Positions 20,348 through 29,346 of a stretch of DNA of 41,098 nt are shown here, one piece after another. Position numbers and translations under genes: made by a program. Position 1 is the first letter of the stretch, and each line of letters begins with the position of its first letter. The DNA comes from Cladosporium sp. IMV 00045 (lineage: Eukaryota; Ascomycota; Dothideomycetes; Cladosporiales; Cladosporiaceae), in the NCBI GenBank assembly GCA_001931905.2, contig MSJI02000702.1, positions 1-41,098 on the forward strand, read 5' to 3'. The notes under the pieces are model-generated. The model was not told the DNA's origin, did not search any database, and saw only the letters and a list, made by a program, of their open reading frames with translations.

Positions 20348-21119
20348 GTTGGCAGGTTTTGTGGTTGTAATGTGTTGTACAAATATTGCCTACAGCAATG
20401 TCGCTCTCGAGGATTTTTTGGAAAGTTTTAGCGTTGCTCGCCTCGGCTGAGCACGGACTTTTCTCGAACTTCAACTGCCAGACCCTTTCTCGCTACCAGA
20501 TCTTCATCTTTACTGCTTCCTTTAGGTATGAATGTGGTGAAATGGTATGTGATAAGAACGGATTCTGAGCAAGTGAGCAATTCCTACATACCTTGTTAGG
20601 AGATCGAGATTGCCGGTATCAATAACTACAACGTAACGTACTGGCCCAGGAGAATTGAACATCAAAATCAGAGTTAACCAATCAGTAATAGAATCTGACT
20701 TTCTCATATCGAGCATAAAGACATCTATAATCTTACTACCACACTCCTCGGCCTCTAGACATGCCTCCGTTTGTACTCGCTAATAATTCAAGATAAAATA
20801 GCGACTTTTCTTCAAGTAGCTGGTGGGTCTGCGGTGGCGCACCCTCATTAGAGATAAGAGGGCATGTGGCCATGGAAAAGCGCGCAACTGACGAGTTCGT
20901 CAAGAAAGCATTCATCCAATGCGAAGAAGTTCCAAATTCAAAAACGTTAAAATCCTTTTTTCGTTTGGGATTCTATGCAGCCGTTGCCCTGAACTCGTCG
21001 ATGGCGGAACCATATCATCCTTGTTTTTTTGTAGCCATGCCGCATGTACTCTACCCCACCCAGCCGAGAACGCCTCGCTATGCATGAACGCCAGTCCCGT
21101 CTCCGTAATATTTCGTCTT
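20348..21119. other. PUF6 upstream region and eIF3h 3' flank
   Basis: A 772-bp region between two minus-strand genes. Frames in it are short (up to 73 codons). It should hold the PUF6 promoter, but I cannot identify a specific element. Confidence 0.45.
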
Positions 21120-22300
21120 CTACTCGATCTCGTTAGGCAGGAGGTTGCCCCTGACACCAAACATCTTGGCGGAAACGGTGGCAGAGAAGCCGTCGACCTG
21201 GCGGGCGTACTGCTCGACCTGCCTGCCGACAAGCAGAGCCTCGAGCCTGCTGGGCTCGGTGGGCAGCTTGAACAGCTTCTGCCACTCGTTCTCGTCGAGG
21301 GGCGGCTGCTTGCTCGCGGCGCGTGCCGCGTTCTCAGCCTTGCGCTTCTGTTGCCATGCGGTGATCTTCTGCTGCTCGCGGCCGAGGGCGCGCTGCCAGT
21401 ACTGGAAGTTGTTCTGCTCGGTCTGGTGGTTCTCAATGGAGTCAAGCATCAGGTCGCAGCTCTTCTCGAGGAAGGGGTCGATGCTGAGGTCCAGGGTGTC
21501 AAGGTTGGGTGCGAAGGGGTTGGAGCTGACATCGGGGTCGCGCGAAAGCTCTGCAAGGGATGAAGGGAAGTCGAGAGGGTTCTTTGCCGGCGGTGCCTGC
21601 GGGACCTGGTGCAGGAAGCTGGTGAGAAGGTGGGAGTTGTGAACCCTGAGGGGAAGCTCAACAAGGATGTCCTGGAATCTGAGCTTTGACTTTTGGATGC
21701 TGTGAGAGAATTTAGACACAATTTCCCGGGTCAATCGAAACCTCCAGATGCATACCTTTCGCTGGTGAATTTGCCCTCCTTGTATGCAGTCATGAAGGCA
21801 GGGCTGAGTCTGTATGCCTTGAGGCCGAGGCTGCCAGCAGAGCTCCTTGAGACGTCAAACACAAGCGCCACCGACTTCTCGTCCGAGGCCTTCTGGTAGA
21901 AGTACTGGTTCTCGACAAAGCTCTGGCTGACAAAGTTGCCCATGTTCGTGCTCATGTACCATCCCACGCTCTGCGCATCCACGTTGACTTCGCGGAGAAG
22001 CTTAATCATCTCGTTCTGGTAGGGGACGTTGTTCTTTGCGCGAGGCGCGGCGGTCGCCAGAGTCGCGGCATCGGGCTGGTGGTATGAGTCGGCGGAAGCT
22101 TGGTCGGGCGAGGCGGACGGCAGAGGGAAGCTGTTGGTGACCTGGAGCTGGGAGGCGGCATCGGTACCGACGAGGAAACCAGTGGCAGGAGTCGGGAATG
22201 TGCTGGTCGCATGCTTGATAATGCGCATGACAACGAGGGCCTCAATCTGGACCTCGCTCAGAGGCGAGGTGGGCGCAACGGAGTCGGGGACGGTCGCCAT
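21120..22300 (-). CDS. eukaryotic translation initiation factor 3 subunit h (2 exons)
   Basis: Exons are 21756-22300 and 21120-21699, with a 56-nt intron (GTATGC..CTCACAG), giving 374 residues. eIF3h is a non-catalytic MPN-domain subunit of the eIF3 scaffold that binds the 40S ribosome. It is present in filamentous fungi and absent from baker's yeast. The MPN core spans about residues 14-150: [40 protein letters not shown] and VALVFDVS. It lacks the JAMM metal ligands of active MPN+ enzymes, as expected. A C-terminal helical region ([20 protein letters not shown], then a coiled, Lys/Ala-rich part) follows. The start MATVPDSV is preferred because relatives begin close to it. The frame stays open for 98 further codons upstream (to 22594), but that stretch reads like leader sequence. 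Confidence 0.92.
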
Positions 22301-22975
22301 GTTGGGAGAGAACCGAATTTCTCGATCGAGTGCCGGGAAGGGGATATTCGGTGTCTGGAGACCTTGCGAGTGAGCGGATGGGGGGAGGAGGAGGAAGTCG
22401 TAGGACTGACTGGTATTCCCCGTACGTACTCGCTGGCCCCTCGCGTGTGAAGTCCAACGCCAACTAAAATTCGTGAATCTGCCACTCAGTGGGCGATGCA
22501 CGGACTGTTTCTTGGTCTGTGCCACAACATCCATTCTCGATTTGGTGATCTTGGGTATATCTATAGCCACGTAGGCATGTCGCCTTTTATTCATGCATAT
22601 ACCTCAAAGTGACTGTGCAGAATGGACATTGCCTTTTAATCATCTATCTATCTATCTCGAACGAATGCTGATACATTCCGCTCGACAAATCTCCTCCTAG
22701 CCGTTGCATGACAACTTGAAGTTAACACAACACACGATGCTATGCGATCAATCGTGGAAGACCTCAAGGAATACTCCTGACACTTCGGATTATTCGTTTG
22801 TGAGGGAGGATACTTAATTCATCCTTGATCAATGGCGCTCCTCCAGTCCGGGTGATCACGGCTGGGCGGGGCTACCTCATTGCATCATCATCTCCCTGTC
22901 GTCGTTACATGCACCTCTTTGATCTTCCAAATTATAGTCCAGTTTGGTTCTTGCCGACATCTCATTCACAAGTAG
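22301..22975. promoter_or_regulatory. divergent promoter region between eIF3h and the glutathione transferase
   Basis: A 675-bp region holding both promoters. An (ATCT)4 microsatellite lies at about 22642-22657. The eIF3h reading frame remains open through 22594. No other gene is visible. Confidence 0.45.
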
Positions 22976-23956
22976 ATGTCACGTCTCGTCCCAGCTTTGA
23001 GAAGCCACGCTGCTAAATCAGCTGCATCATCAACAGCATCCAGCACTCTTTGGCTAGGGCGTGCCACATCCGTCCGCAATCCTATCTGTGCCAAACCATT
23101 CTCTCACACACGTCCCGCCGCCATCAACATGTCAACCAACAATCCAAACACCAAGCAGGAGCTAGACCCCAACCAAGGAGGCGACGCAACCAAAAAGACC
23201 TACAACAAGCAAGCCACCGGCGCAGCCTGGGAAACCGTCCAAGCCCACTCCGCCGACAACGAACTCAAACTCTACGGTTCGTGCTTCTGCCCTTTCGTAC
23301 ACCGAGTCTGGATCTCCCTAGAACACAAAGGCCTCGACTATCAATACGTCGAAGTCGACGTCTACCGAAAGCCCAAACTGCTGCTAGACATCAACCCTCG
23401 CGGGCTGGTGCCAGCCCTAAGACACGGCGAATGGGGATCCTACGAAAGCACAGTTTTGATGGAGTATCTGGAGGATCTAAACCAAGGCAAGCCGCTTTTG
23501 CCAAAGGATCCAAAACTGCGCGCCGACTCGCGCCTGTGGGCCGACCACATCAACCGCCACATCATCCCGCTGTTCTATCGATACCTGCAAGCCCAGGACT
23601 CCCAAGATCAGATCAACTACGCCGGCGAAATGAGAGAGCAGATCAGCAAGCTCGTCGACGCCGCGAATTCCGATGGCCCTTATTTTCTCGGTCAGGAAAT
23701 GACTTTTGTCGATGTGCAATTCGCTCCTTGGATCGTTCGAATGCAGAAAGTGCTCAAACCGTACCGCGGTTGGCCGGATCCTGAGCCTGGCTCAAGGTGG
23801 GAGAAGTGGGTGCGCGCTGTTGAAGGAAATGAGGCAGTGAGGATGACGACTAGTGATGATCAGCTTTACCTTGATAGTTATGAGCGGTATGCTGAGAACA
23901 GGCCGAATACCAGCGAGGTCGCGCGGGCGATTAACTCTGGCAAAGGACTGCCTTAG
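22976..23956 (+). CDS. omega-type glutathione S-transferase, possible mitochondrial form
   Basis: A single exon of 326 residues. Omega-class transferases use a catalytic Cys for glutathione-dependent thiol transfer and reductase reactions. The N-terminal thioredoxin-like domain begins near residue 96, with the active site SCFCPFVHR, where Cys105 (FCPF) aligns with the omega-class nucleophile. The glutathione-binding cis-Pro region follows (INPRGLVPALRHGEWGSYES). A helical C-terminal domain covers about 190-305 (ADHINRHIIPLFYRYL, FLGQEMTFVDVQFAPWI). The first 51 residues are rich in Ser, Ala, Arg and His without acids, like a mitochondrial presequence. A second Met at 23129 (MSTNNPN) would give a 275-residue cytosolic form. 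Both starts are in frame, so dual targeting is plausible. Confidence 0.87.
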   Translation: MSRLVPALRSHAAKSAASSTASSTLWLGRATSVRNPICAKPFSHTRPAAINMSTNNPNTKQELDPNQGGDATKKTYNKQATGAAWETVQAHSADNELKLYGSCFCPFVHRVWISLEHKGLDYQYVEVDVYRKPKLLLDINPRGLVPALRHGEWGSYESTVLMEYLEDLNQGKPLLPKDPKLRADSRLWADHINRHIIPLFYRYLQAQDSQDQINYAGEMREQISKLVDAANSDGPYFLGQEMTFVDVQFAPWIVRMQKVLKPYRGWPDPEPGSRWEKWVRAVEGNEAVRMTTSDDQLYLDSYERYAENRPNTSEVARAINSGKGLP

Positions 23957-24257
23957 ATGCACTTAGTTGATGTCCAGTTTGAGGAAACGAACGAATGAAG
24001 ACTGGGAATATTAAACCAGGAATCAATGCCAGGGAGCATTGAATGCCAAATCGTTATGGAAAATTATCACGAAGGTAGTCGATTTGCGCAGGTCACTGTT
24101 GATATATGCTTGATCGAAATGCAGTCTCGCAAGCATACAACTGGGTCTTGAAGCGCGCATCAAATGGCGAATTGCGCATAGCCGCGGAGAATGTCAATCT
24201 CGTACGAACTCGATATCCTTTGATTTCTTGAACCGTCAGATAATTGATGCAGTGCAA

Positions 24258-24265
24258 CCACGTGC
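24258..24265. promoter_or_regulatory. distal CACGTG box (Pho4/NUC-1-type) upstream of the phosphodiesterase gene
   Basis: The sequence CCACGTGC is the reverse complement of GCACGTGG, the high-affinity core known for yeast Pho4; Neurospora NUC-1 also binds CACGTG. It lies about 320 bp before the start codon. Confidence 0.5.
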
Positions 24266-24417
24266 AATGCTGAGTTACATGTACGCCATGGTTCTGATGT
24301 CACTCCATCATATCATTTTGAGTCGATCCTGATCTCTCATCGATAAGCCTTGCAGTCGCTCGAAACGCAACACTGGGATATCCTTTGAACTATGACCACT
24401 CGTACATGGATTAGGTT

Positions 24418-24425
24418 GCACGTGG
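24418..24425. promoter_or_regulatory. proximal CACGTG box (Pho4/NUC-1-type) upstream of the phosphodiesterase gene
   Basis: The sequence GCACGTGG matches the high-affinity Pho4 core on the plus strand. It lies about 80 bp upstream of the TATA box and 162 bp before the start codon, a natural activator position. Confidence 0.55.
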
Positions 24426-24504
24426 TCTCCCATCGATGTCACGTAAGTGGATACCGTACTTCTCGTGCGGGGACGGTTGTACGTTGATAGAGAGATGAAG
24501 AACA

Positions 24505-24513
24505 TATAAAAAA
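24505..24513 (+). promoter_or_regulatory. TATA box of the phosphodiesterase gene
   Basis: A TATAAAAAA element lies 82 bp before the start codon. TATA-containing promoters are typical of strongly regulated fungal genes. Confidence 0.6.
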
Positions 24514-24586
24514 GCGTCTTCTGGCAGCTAAGTCATCACGGGAAAATGAAGTGTTCCAACTTCTCATTCTTCCACAATAGTTAGAT

Positions 24587-25954
24587 ATGTTGGCTCCCAT
24601 CGTTCTCACCACCCTGCTCCCTTTCGTCACCCTGGCAGCAAAACAACCCTACGACGTCCGCAAGATCATCCAAGCCTTCCGAGAACCACATGACGACCTC
24701 ACAGTTCTCTGCGCCCACCGAGGTCTGAAATGGAACGGAACCGCAGAAAACTCTCGCGACGCGTACTTTCGCGCCTCAGAAGCCGGTCTCGAATGCATTG
24801 AAACCGACATCCATATCTCCGCCGACGGAGCACTCCCAATGATCCACGATTCCGGGTTGGGGAGAACGACCAACATCGGCGAGCAAACTGGTCAGGCGGC
24901 TTACAACCCTTTCACCGGCGAGGGATGCGATCCGAAAGTAATCGATTTCAATTTCACGGGTCCCAATGGCATCGAGAACCTCCGTCTGCGAGACGATCAA
25001 GGCCGCGTCCGCGACGAGCAGGTCCCGAGTCTGCCTCAGATGATCGAGTCCATTCGAGAATCGGGTATGAACGTCGTTCTCGAGCTGGACTTCAAGGACC
25101 AAGAAGCCGTCGAGCCTGCCTACTGGGCCATGAAGCATCTGACCAACAGCGCTGGCGTACCGGCGAACGAATGGTGCATTTACAAATTGCAGAGTGTCTG
25201 GTATCAGACTCCGGAGGCTTTCGAAGCGCTTCCTTGGGTGCAGGATGCTTTTAATAGTGGGATCCAACTCGCTTTTATACCCGTCTATGATCCTGCGTAT
25301 GAGGACGATTTTGATCAACTTGCTTCCATGCGGCGGTTTGCTGCGACGAATTATACCATCAGCGCTGAGATTGAGTTGCGTTCTGTGGATGGACCGATAC
25401 AAGCTCTTCTGGATGAGACGAGAGAGTCCAACAGTTCGATTAGAACGGCTGGTACTTTGTATGTATATTCCACGCCATAGTTCGACACGAGCAAGTCTAC
25501 TGACTTACCGATACAGCTATGCCCCCGGTGACTTGACCTACCCAAACACAGCAAACGTCACCTTGTAAGATCTGAACCACCAGAAAACCCATTGACCGAT
25601 ACTAACAATCAACTCAGCTTCGATACCGCGAACTACTCACTTCCCTCCGATCTACGCGTGAACAACTCCGTCTTCGTCTTCCAAGATCGCAAAGCGCCCG
25701 TTCTGCTGGACAGCCTAGTGGGAAACGCATCCCTAGACGGCCACGATTACAGGTCCGATTTCGATTGGATAGTGCAGCAGAAGTACAACTGGATCATCGC
25801 TGACACCGCGGACGAGTGGCATTATCGATTGGAGAGTCAGGGGAAGAGGAATCTCAGCTGGATGTTGGCTGATGGGCAGGAGGCTGTGGATGGGGCGGCG
25901 AAGGGGTGGTATCGGAGGAGACATGCTAGGGATTTGGTAGGGAGCGGAAGGTAG
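24587..25954 (+). CDS. secreted glycerophosphodiester phosphodiesterase (3 exons)
   Basis: Exons are 24587-25458, 25517-25564 (48 nt) and 25618-25954, giving 418 residues; introns of 58 and 53 nt have GTATGT/GTAAGA donors and the second has an ACTAAC branch site. The enzyme hydrolyses glycerophosphodiesters to glycerol-3-phosphate and an alcohol. A signal peptide covers residues 1-18. The GDPD catalytic set is visible: His44-Arg-Gly (CAHRG), Glu54-Asn (TAENS), Glu72 and Asp74 (ECIETDIH) as metal ligands, and His87 (MIHD). The strand FKD motif (VVLELDFKD) follows. Several N-x-S/T sites fit secretion. The C-terminal part after intron 2 (FDTANYSLPSD, DWIVQQKYNWIIADTADEW) keeps barrel character. 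The promoter has two CACGTG boxes and a TATA box, pointing to phosphate-starvation control. Confidence 0.87.
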
Positions 25955-26234
25955 ATGTAGTTAGGTTTCGAGAAATCGCATACTCAAATCTATTTCGTCC
26001 TTGTCAAAAAGAGGCCGTCGTGCTTTAGATGCGAGGTTGAGAATAATGCAAGTGGTCAGCAAAAAATAGATCCCACTCGCAATATTTTTTCTCAACCATC
26101 TCCGTCGGGTTTTCAGATCGCGTAAGACGTTAATCTGCCGGTTCAGATAGCCCGCGCTATGTTCAGATGAAAGAGGAAAAATTTCAGATGCAAAGGCAAA
26201 AGGTAAGAAGATGATTTTAAGAGCCGATTTGGAT

Positions 26235-26305
26235 GCATGTTCGGGGAATCGAACCCCGCTCTGCCGCTTGGAAGGCGGCAATCATAACCACTAGACCAAA
26301 CATGC
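26235..26305 (-). tRNA. tRNA-Gly (anticodon UCC)
   Basis: This 71-nt cloverleaf has no intron. The acceptor stem pairs GCATGTT with AACATGC. The A box TGGTCTAGTGG and B box GGTTCGAATCC are intact. The anticodon stem is GCCGC/GCGGC with loop CUUCCAA, so the anticodon is UCC, reading GGA and possibly other Gly codons. The T stem is closed by GGGG/CCCC-type pairs. The flank after the 3' end is only weakly T-rich (CTTAAAATC, no long T run). Confidence 0.93.
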
Positions 26306-27350
26306 GCCAGTTGATTGGTTCAAGAAGTGATTTGAAACAATATACATGTTTAAACACGATTCTGAGCTCAGGAGAGACCAGACGAAAGCACGAAATCAGA
26401 CGAAGGCTTTCACTTTTGATAGGTTGCGTTACGCGATAAAACCTCCGTACCTACCTTACACGTACCTTCCTGCAGGCAGGGCATTTGCTTCCAACCCGTT
26501 TTCGTTTACCTTATGCAATAGCAGCACGTTGAGGCATTGATGTTCTGCTAACGTCTTGTTACGTGACCTCAAGAAGCAAGTCTCAAGGCACGCAGAAGGA
26601 GCACATCGACAGCTGGAGTCTTTCATCAACACACCAACGTCGCAGGCCAATTGCTTGGTATTATTCATATCACTACCAACGACGAGATTTTCCGGCATCA
26701 GAGCATTACTGCAAAACAACAATGTTTTTGCTGTCAAACACTGACTTCATGTACCTGAGTTTCAACAAAGCCAACCAAAGGTCTGTTGACACCTTCAACT
26801 GGGACGAGACCTCACGTTCTGATCTTGTAATTGAGCTCAGTAACGAACAACGACGCCACATAGTTCCTCTTGTGGTTAACAGATGCAATGAACAAGTGCT
26901 AGTAGCAGTCGTTCCATAATGATCTCCCTTGTATGTAGGGCTTGTCTCCAAGCCGCACATCTTACGTACTGTTCCAATATCACTTCTCACGGGAAATGTT
27001 CAATGGCGTTCCTAGAGAGATCCGGCAGAATAGCCTATACAACCAGACGTGGAGCCGATTCCTGGAGGAGCCTGGATGGAAATCTTGCTCGGAGCGCACC
27101 GAATGGCATGCGACAAGACCAGCCACCAAGATCATTTACCGGGGTTTTCATTAGTACCAAGCCTTTCGGTCCATCTGTAACCGGATATCACCTCTAACAA
27201 TTATTCCATGCCATCATTTCAATTTTCCGACCTCGGATACACAAGTGAGGAGTCAACAGAAGATATGAGTATAAAATATGCTGAACTGTCGTCCTCCAGC
27301 AATGCCGGACTACCATTTCACAGCCGAGGATTGAGTCGGCCGCCCTGAAG
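26306..27350. promoter_or_regulatory. upstream region of the GH93-like gene
   Basis: A 1045-bp region between the tRNA and the GH93-like gene. Frames up to 118 codons (26563-26919) look random. A TATAAAAT element lies 80 bp before the downstream gene. I found no CACGTG here. Confidence 0.45.
27270..27277 (+). promoter_or_regulatory. TATA box of the GH93-like gene
   Basis: TATAAAAT lies 80 bp upstream of the start codon at 27351, almost the same spacing as in the phosphodiesterase promoter. Confidence 0.55.
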
Positions 27351-28632
27351 ATGTTTTCTACCCTCTCTTGTTTGACTGCAATTTCTGCACTTGTCTTGCC
27401 ATTGGCGACCGCTCAAGGCTCGACAAGACAGCTGCTCACCAATGTCACCGTCTTCGACCCGCCTGAGAACTACACCGTACCTCGTACGCTGTACGCCCGC
27501 GTCAGGAAGCTCGACTGCGATGGCAGCAACACGCTCCTAGCTACCTGGGAGAACTACCTCCCGACAGAGAACAACACTGCTCCATGCCCGGACAACTGCC
27601 CTCTCAACCCTTACATTCCCCTCTGGGAATCAACTGATCTGGGCGAGACCTGGTCTGAGAGATCGAGGGTCTACGACACCCAGAATGGATGGGGCTTGCG
27701 CTACCAGCCTGACCTCTACGAGATGACCGAGCGCATTGGAGACTACCCTGCTGGCACTCTGCTCGTGGCAGCAAACAGCATTCCTTCTGATCTGAGCGAG
27801 ACCAAGATCGACGTTTACGCTTCGACTGACAAAGGGTACGTATTATTTGCTGACGATTTTATGTAACTGTACCTGCTAACGAAGCATGTCCAGCTACAAC
27901 TGGGAGTTCGTATCCTCTGTCGCGCTTGGTGGTGTTGCTTTGCCCGAAAACCAGTACGAACCCGTCTGGGAGCCTTTCATGCTCACGTACGATGGCGAAC
28001 TCGTCCTCTACTACTCCGACCAGCGCGATCCCAACAACACCCTCGGCCAGAAAATGGTTCACCAAACGACCACAGATCTGCAAACTTGGGGCCCCATCGT
28101 CGACGACATCGTCTACTCCAACGCAGATTGGCGTCCTGGCATGCCCATTGTCAGTGAGCTGCCTTTCGGCAACTGGATCATGACCTTCGAGTTCTACGGT
28201 GCCGTCGAAGCCGACTTTGCTGTTTACTACCGCATCTCTCGTGATCCGCGCACTTTCGGCTCTAAGCCCGACCATGCTCTCATTGCCACAGATGGTACGA
28301 TCCCCACCGGCTCGCCGTACAATGTCTGGACACCTGCTGGTGGACCGCTCGGCACGATCGTAGTCTCCGATGGAAACAATCGTGAACTGTACCTGAACCA
28401 CAACCTGGGTGGAGGCGCGTGGACAGTCATGGAAACGCCCGCAGGCTCAAGCTACACGCGGGCTTTGATGGTCATGCCTGACGACCCTGCGAATATCATG
28501 ATCATTGGCGGTGGCCGCTTGGGCGGAGCGAACAACAGCGTCCAGGTGACGACTGTCAACATTGAGCCGAACATGCCGACCCTTGGGCAGTGCAGTGCTG
28601 GAAGCGGCGGTAACGGCACTTACAGACGTTGA
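27351..28632 (+). CDS. secreted GH93-like exo-arabinanase / BNR-repeat hydrolase (2 exons)
   Basis: Exons are 27351-27835 and 27894-28632 with a 58-nt intron (GTACGT.., CTAAC branch site), giving 407 residues. A signal peptide ends near residue 22 (LPLATAQG). The protein looks like a six-bladed sialidase-type propeller with Asp-box motifs: STDLGETWSE near 92-101, and STDKGYNWEF, which the intron splits. Family-like blocks are NGWGLRYQPDLYE, VWEPFMLTYDGELVLYYSDQRDP and TTDLQTWGPIVDD. Fungal GH93 enzymes remove arabinobiose from the end of linear arabinan, a pectin side chain. The fold assignment is firmer than the substrate; other BNR hydrolases are possible. Several N-glycosylation sites fit secretion. 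The neighbours on both sides are also secreted hydrolases. Confidence 0.75.
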
Positions 28633-29346
28633 AGTCGTGCATCTTGTCGATGAAGTCGATGAAGAGCTTGTTGTGGGACGGAGAAATCTTGTATATACTC
28701 GCGTCAGTCCCCAATTTGAGCATTTCATCCAAGACTACCCATTGTTATCTTGCGATATGCCTCGGTAATATGGACTGATAAGACCAATGCCCTGACAATT
28801 TGATGAAGCGGCCGCGTAGATAGTGGTACTAGTCTCATCCAAAACTTGATGGTATTTTTCCTGCCCTCACCTTAGGTTTCAGCCGCAGTAAAAATTCCAT
28901 ATCGCACAAAGAGCCCAGGACAGGCACCAAAGAGCCGTTTGCACGCAGCAAATCCAGTTACGCGAAACACGTGCAGATCATACCGTGAAAGTGAAGTCTA
29001 CCTCCAGCGGCCGCCTTGGCGACCAGCCGATTCCCTGCTCGCCCAGACCCGCCAGACTCGTGAGCCGTGCCCATGCAGAGCGATAGAGAGCGATGACTCG
29101 CTATATCTCACCAGAGCCAAGGAAACATGCAGGCACGCGGGGATGCTTGGTTCCTCGAAACGACTCTCCGATAGGAAGGTAGCGGGTGCGCCCAGGCACG
29201 CCAGCGTCGTTAAGACGAACCTGGTATCTAGAATCTCGGCAGAAGCGATAATGGCGACGATGTAAAATGTGATAAGGCTGCCCGTCATTTTTCGATATGC
29301 AAGGCTGTATCATTTCTATCGGGTCATTGGTCTCTGGAGAGTCAAT
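28633..29346. promoter_or_regulatory. upstream region of the 5'-nucleotidase gene
   Basis: A 714-bp region without a convincing gene. It contains one CACGTG at 28968-28973, about 375 bp before the start codon, and no clear TATA box. The nucleotidase frame is open for 26 codons upstream of the chosen start. Confidence 0.45.
28968..28973. promoter_or_regulatory. CACGTG box upstream of the 5'-nucleotidase gene
   Basis: The hexamer sits in an ACACGTGC context, about 375 bp upstream of the start codon. It matches the Pho4/NUC-1 core but is more distant than the boxes of the phosphodiesterase gene. Confidence 0.35.

Larger units (their letters stand above)
23957..24586. promoter_or_regulatory. promoter region of the secreted phosphodiesterase
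   Basis: A 630-bp region between two plus-strand genes. It contains two CACGTG E-boxes (24259-24264, 24419-24424) and a TATA box (from 24505), ordered as in phosphate-regulated fungal promoters. No frame of interest is present. Confidence 0.6.
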
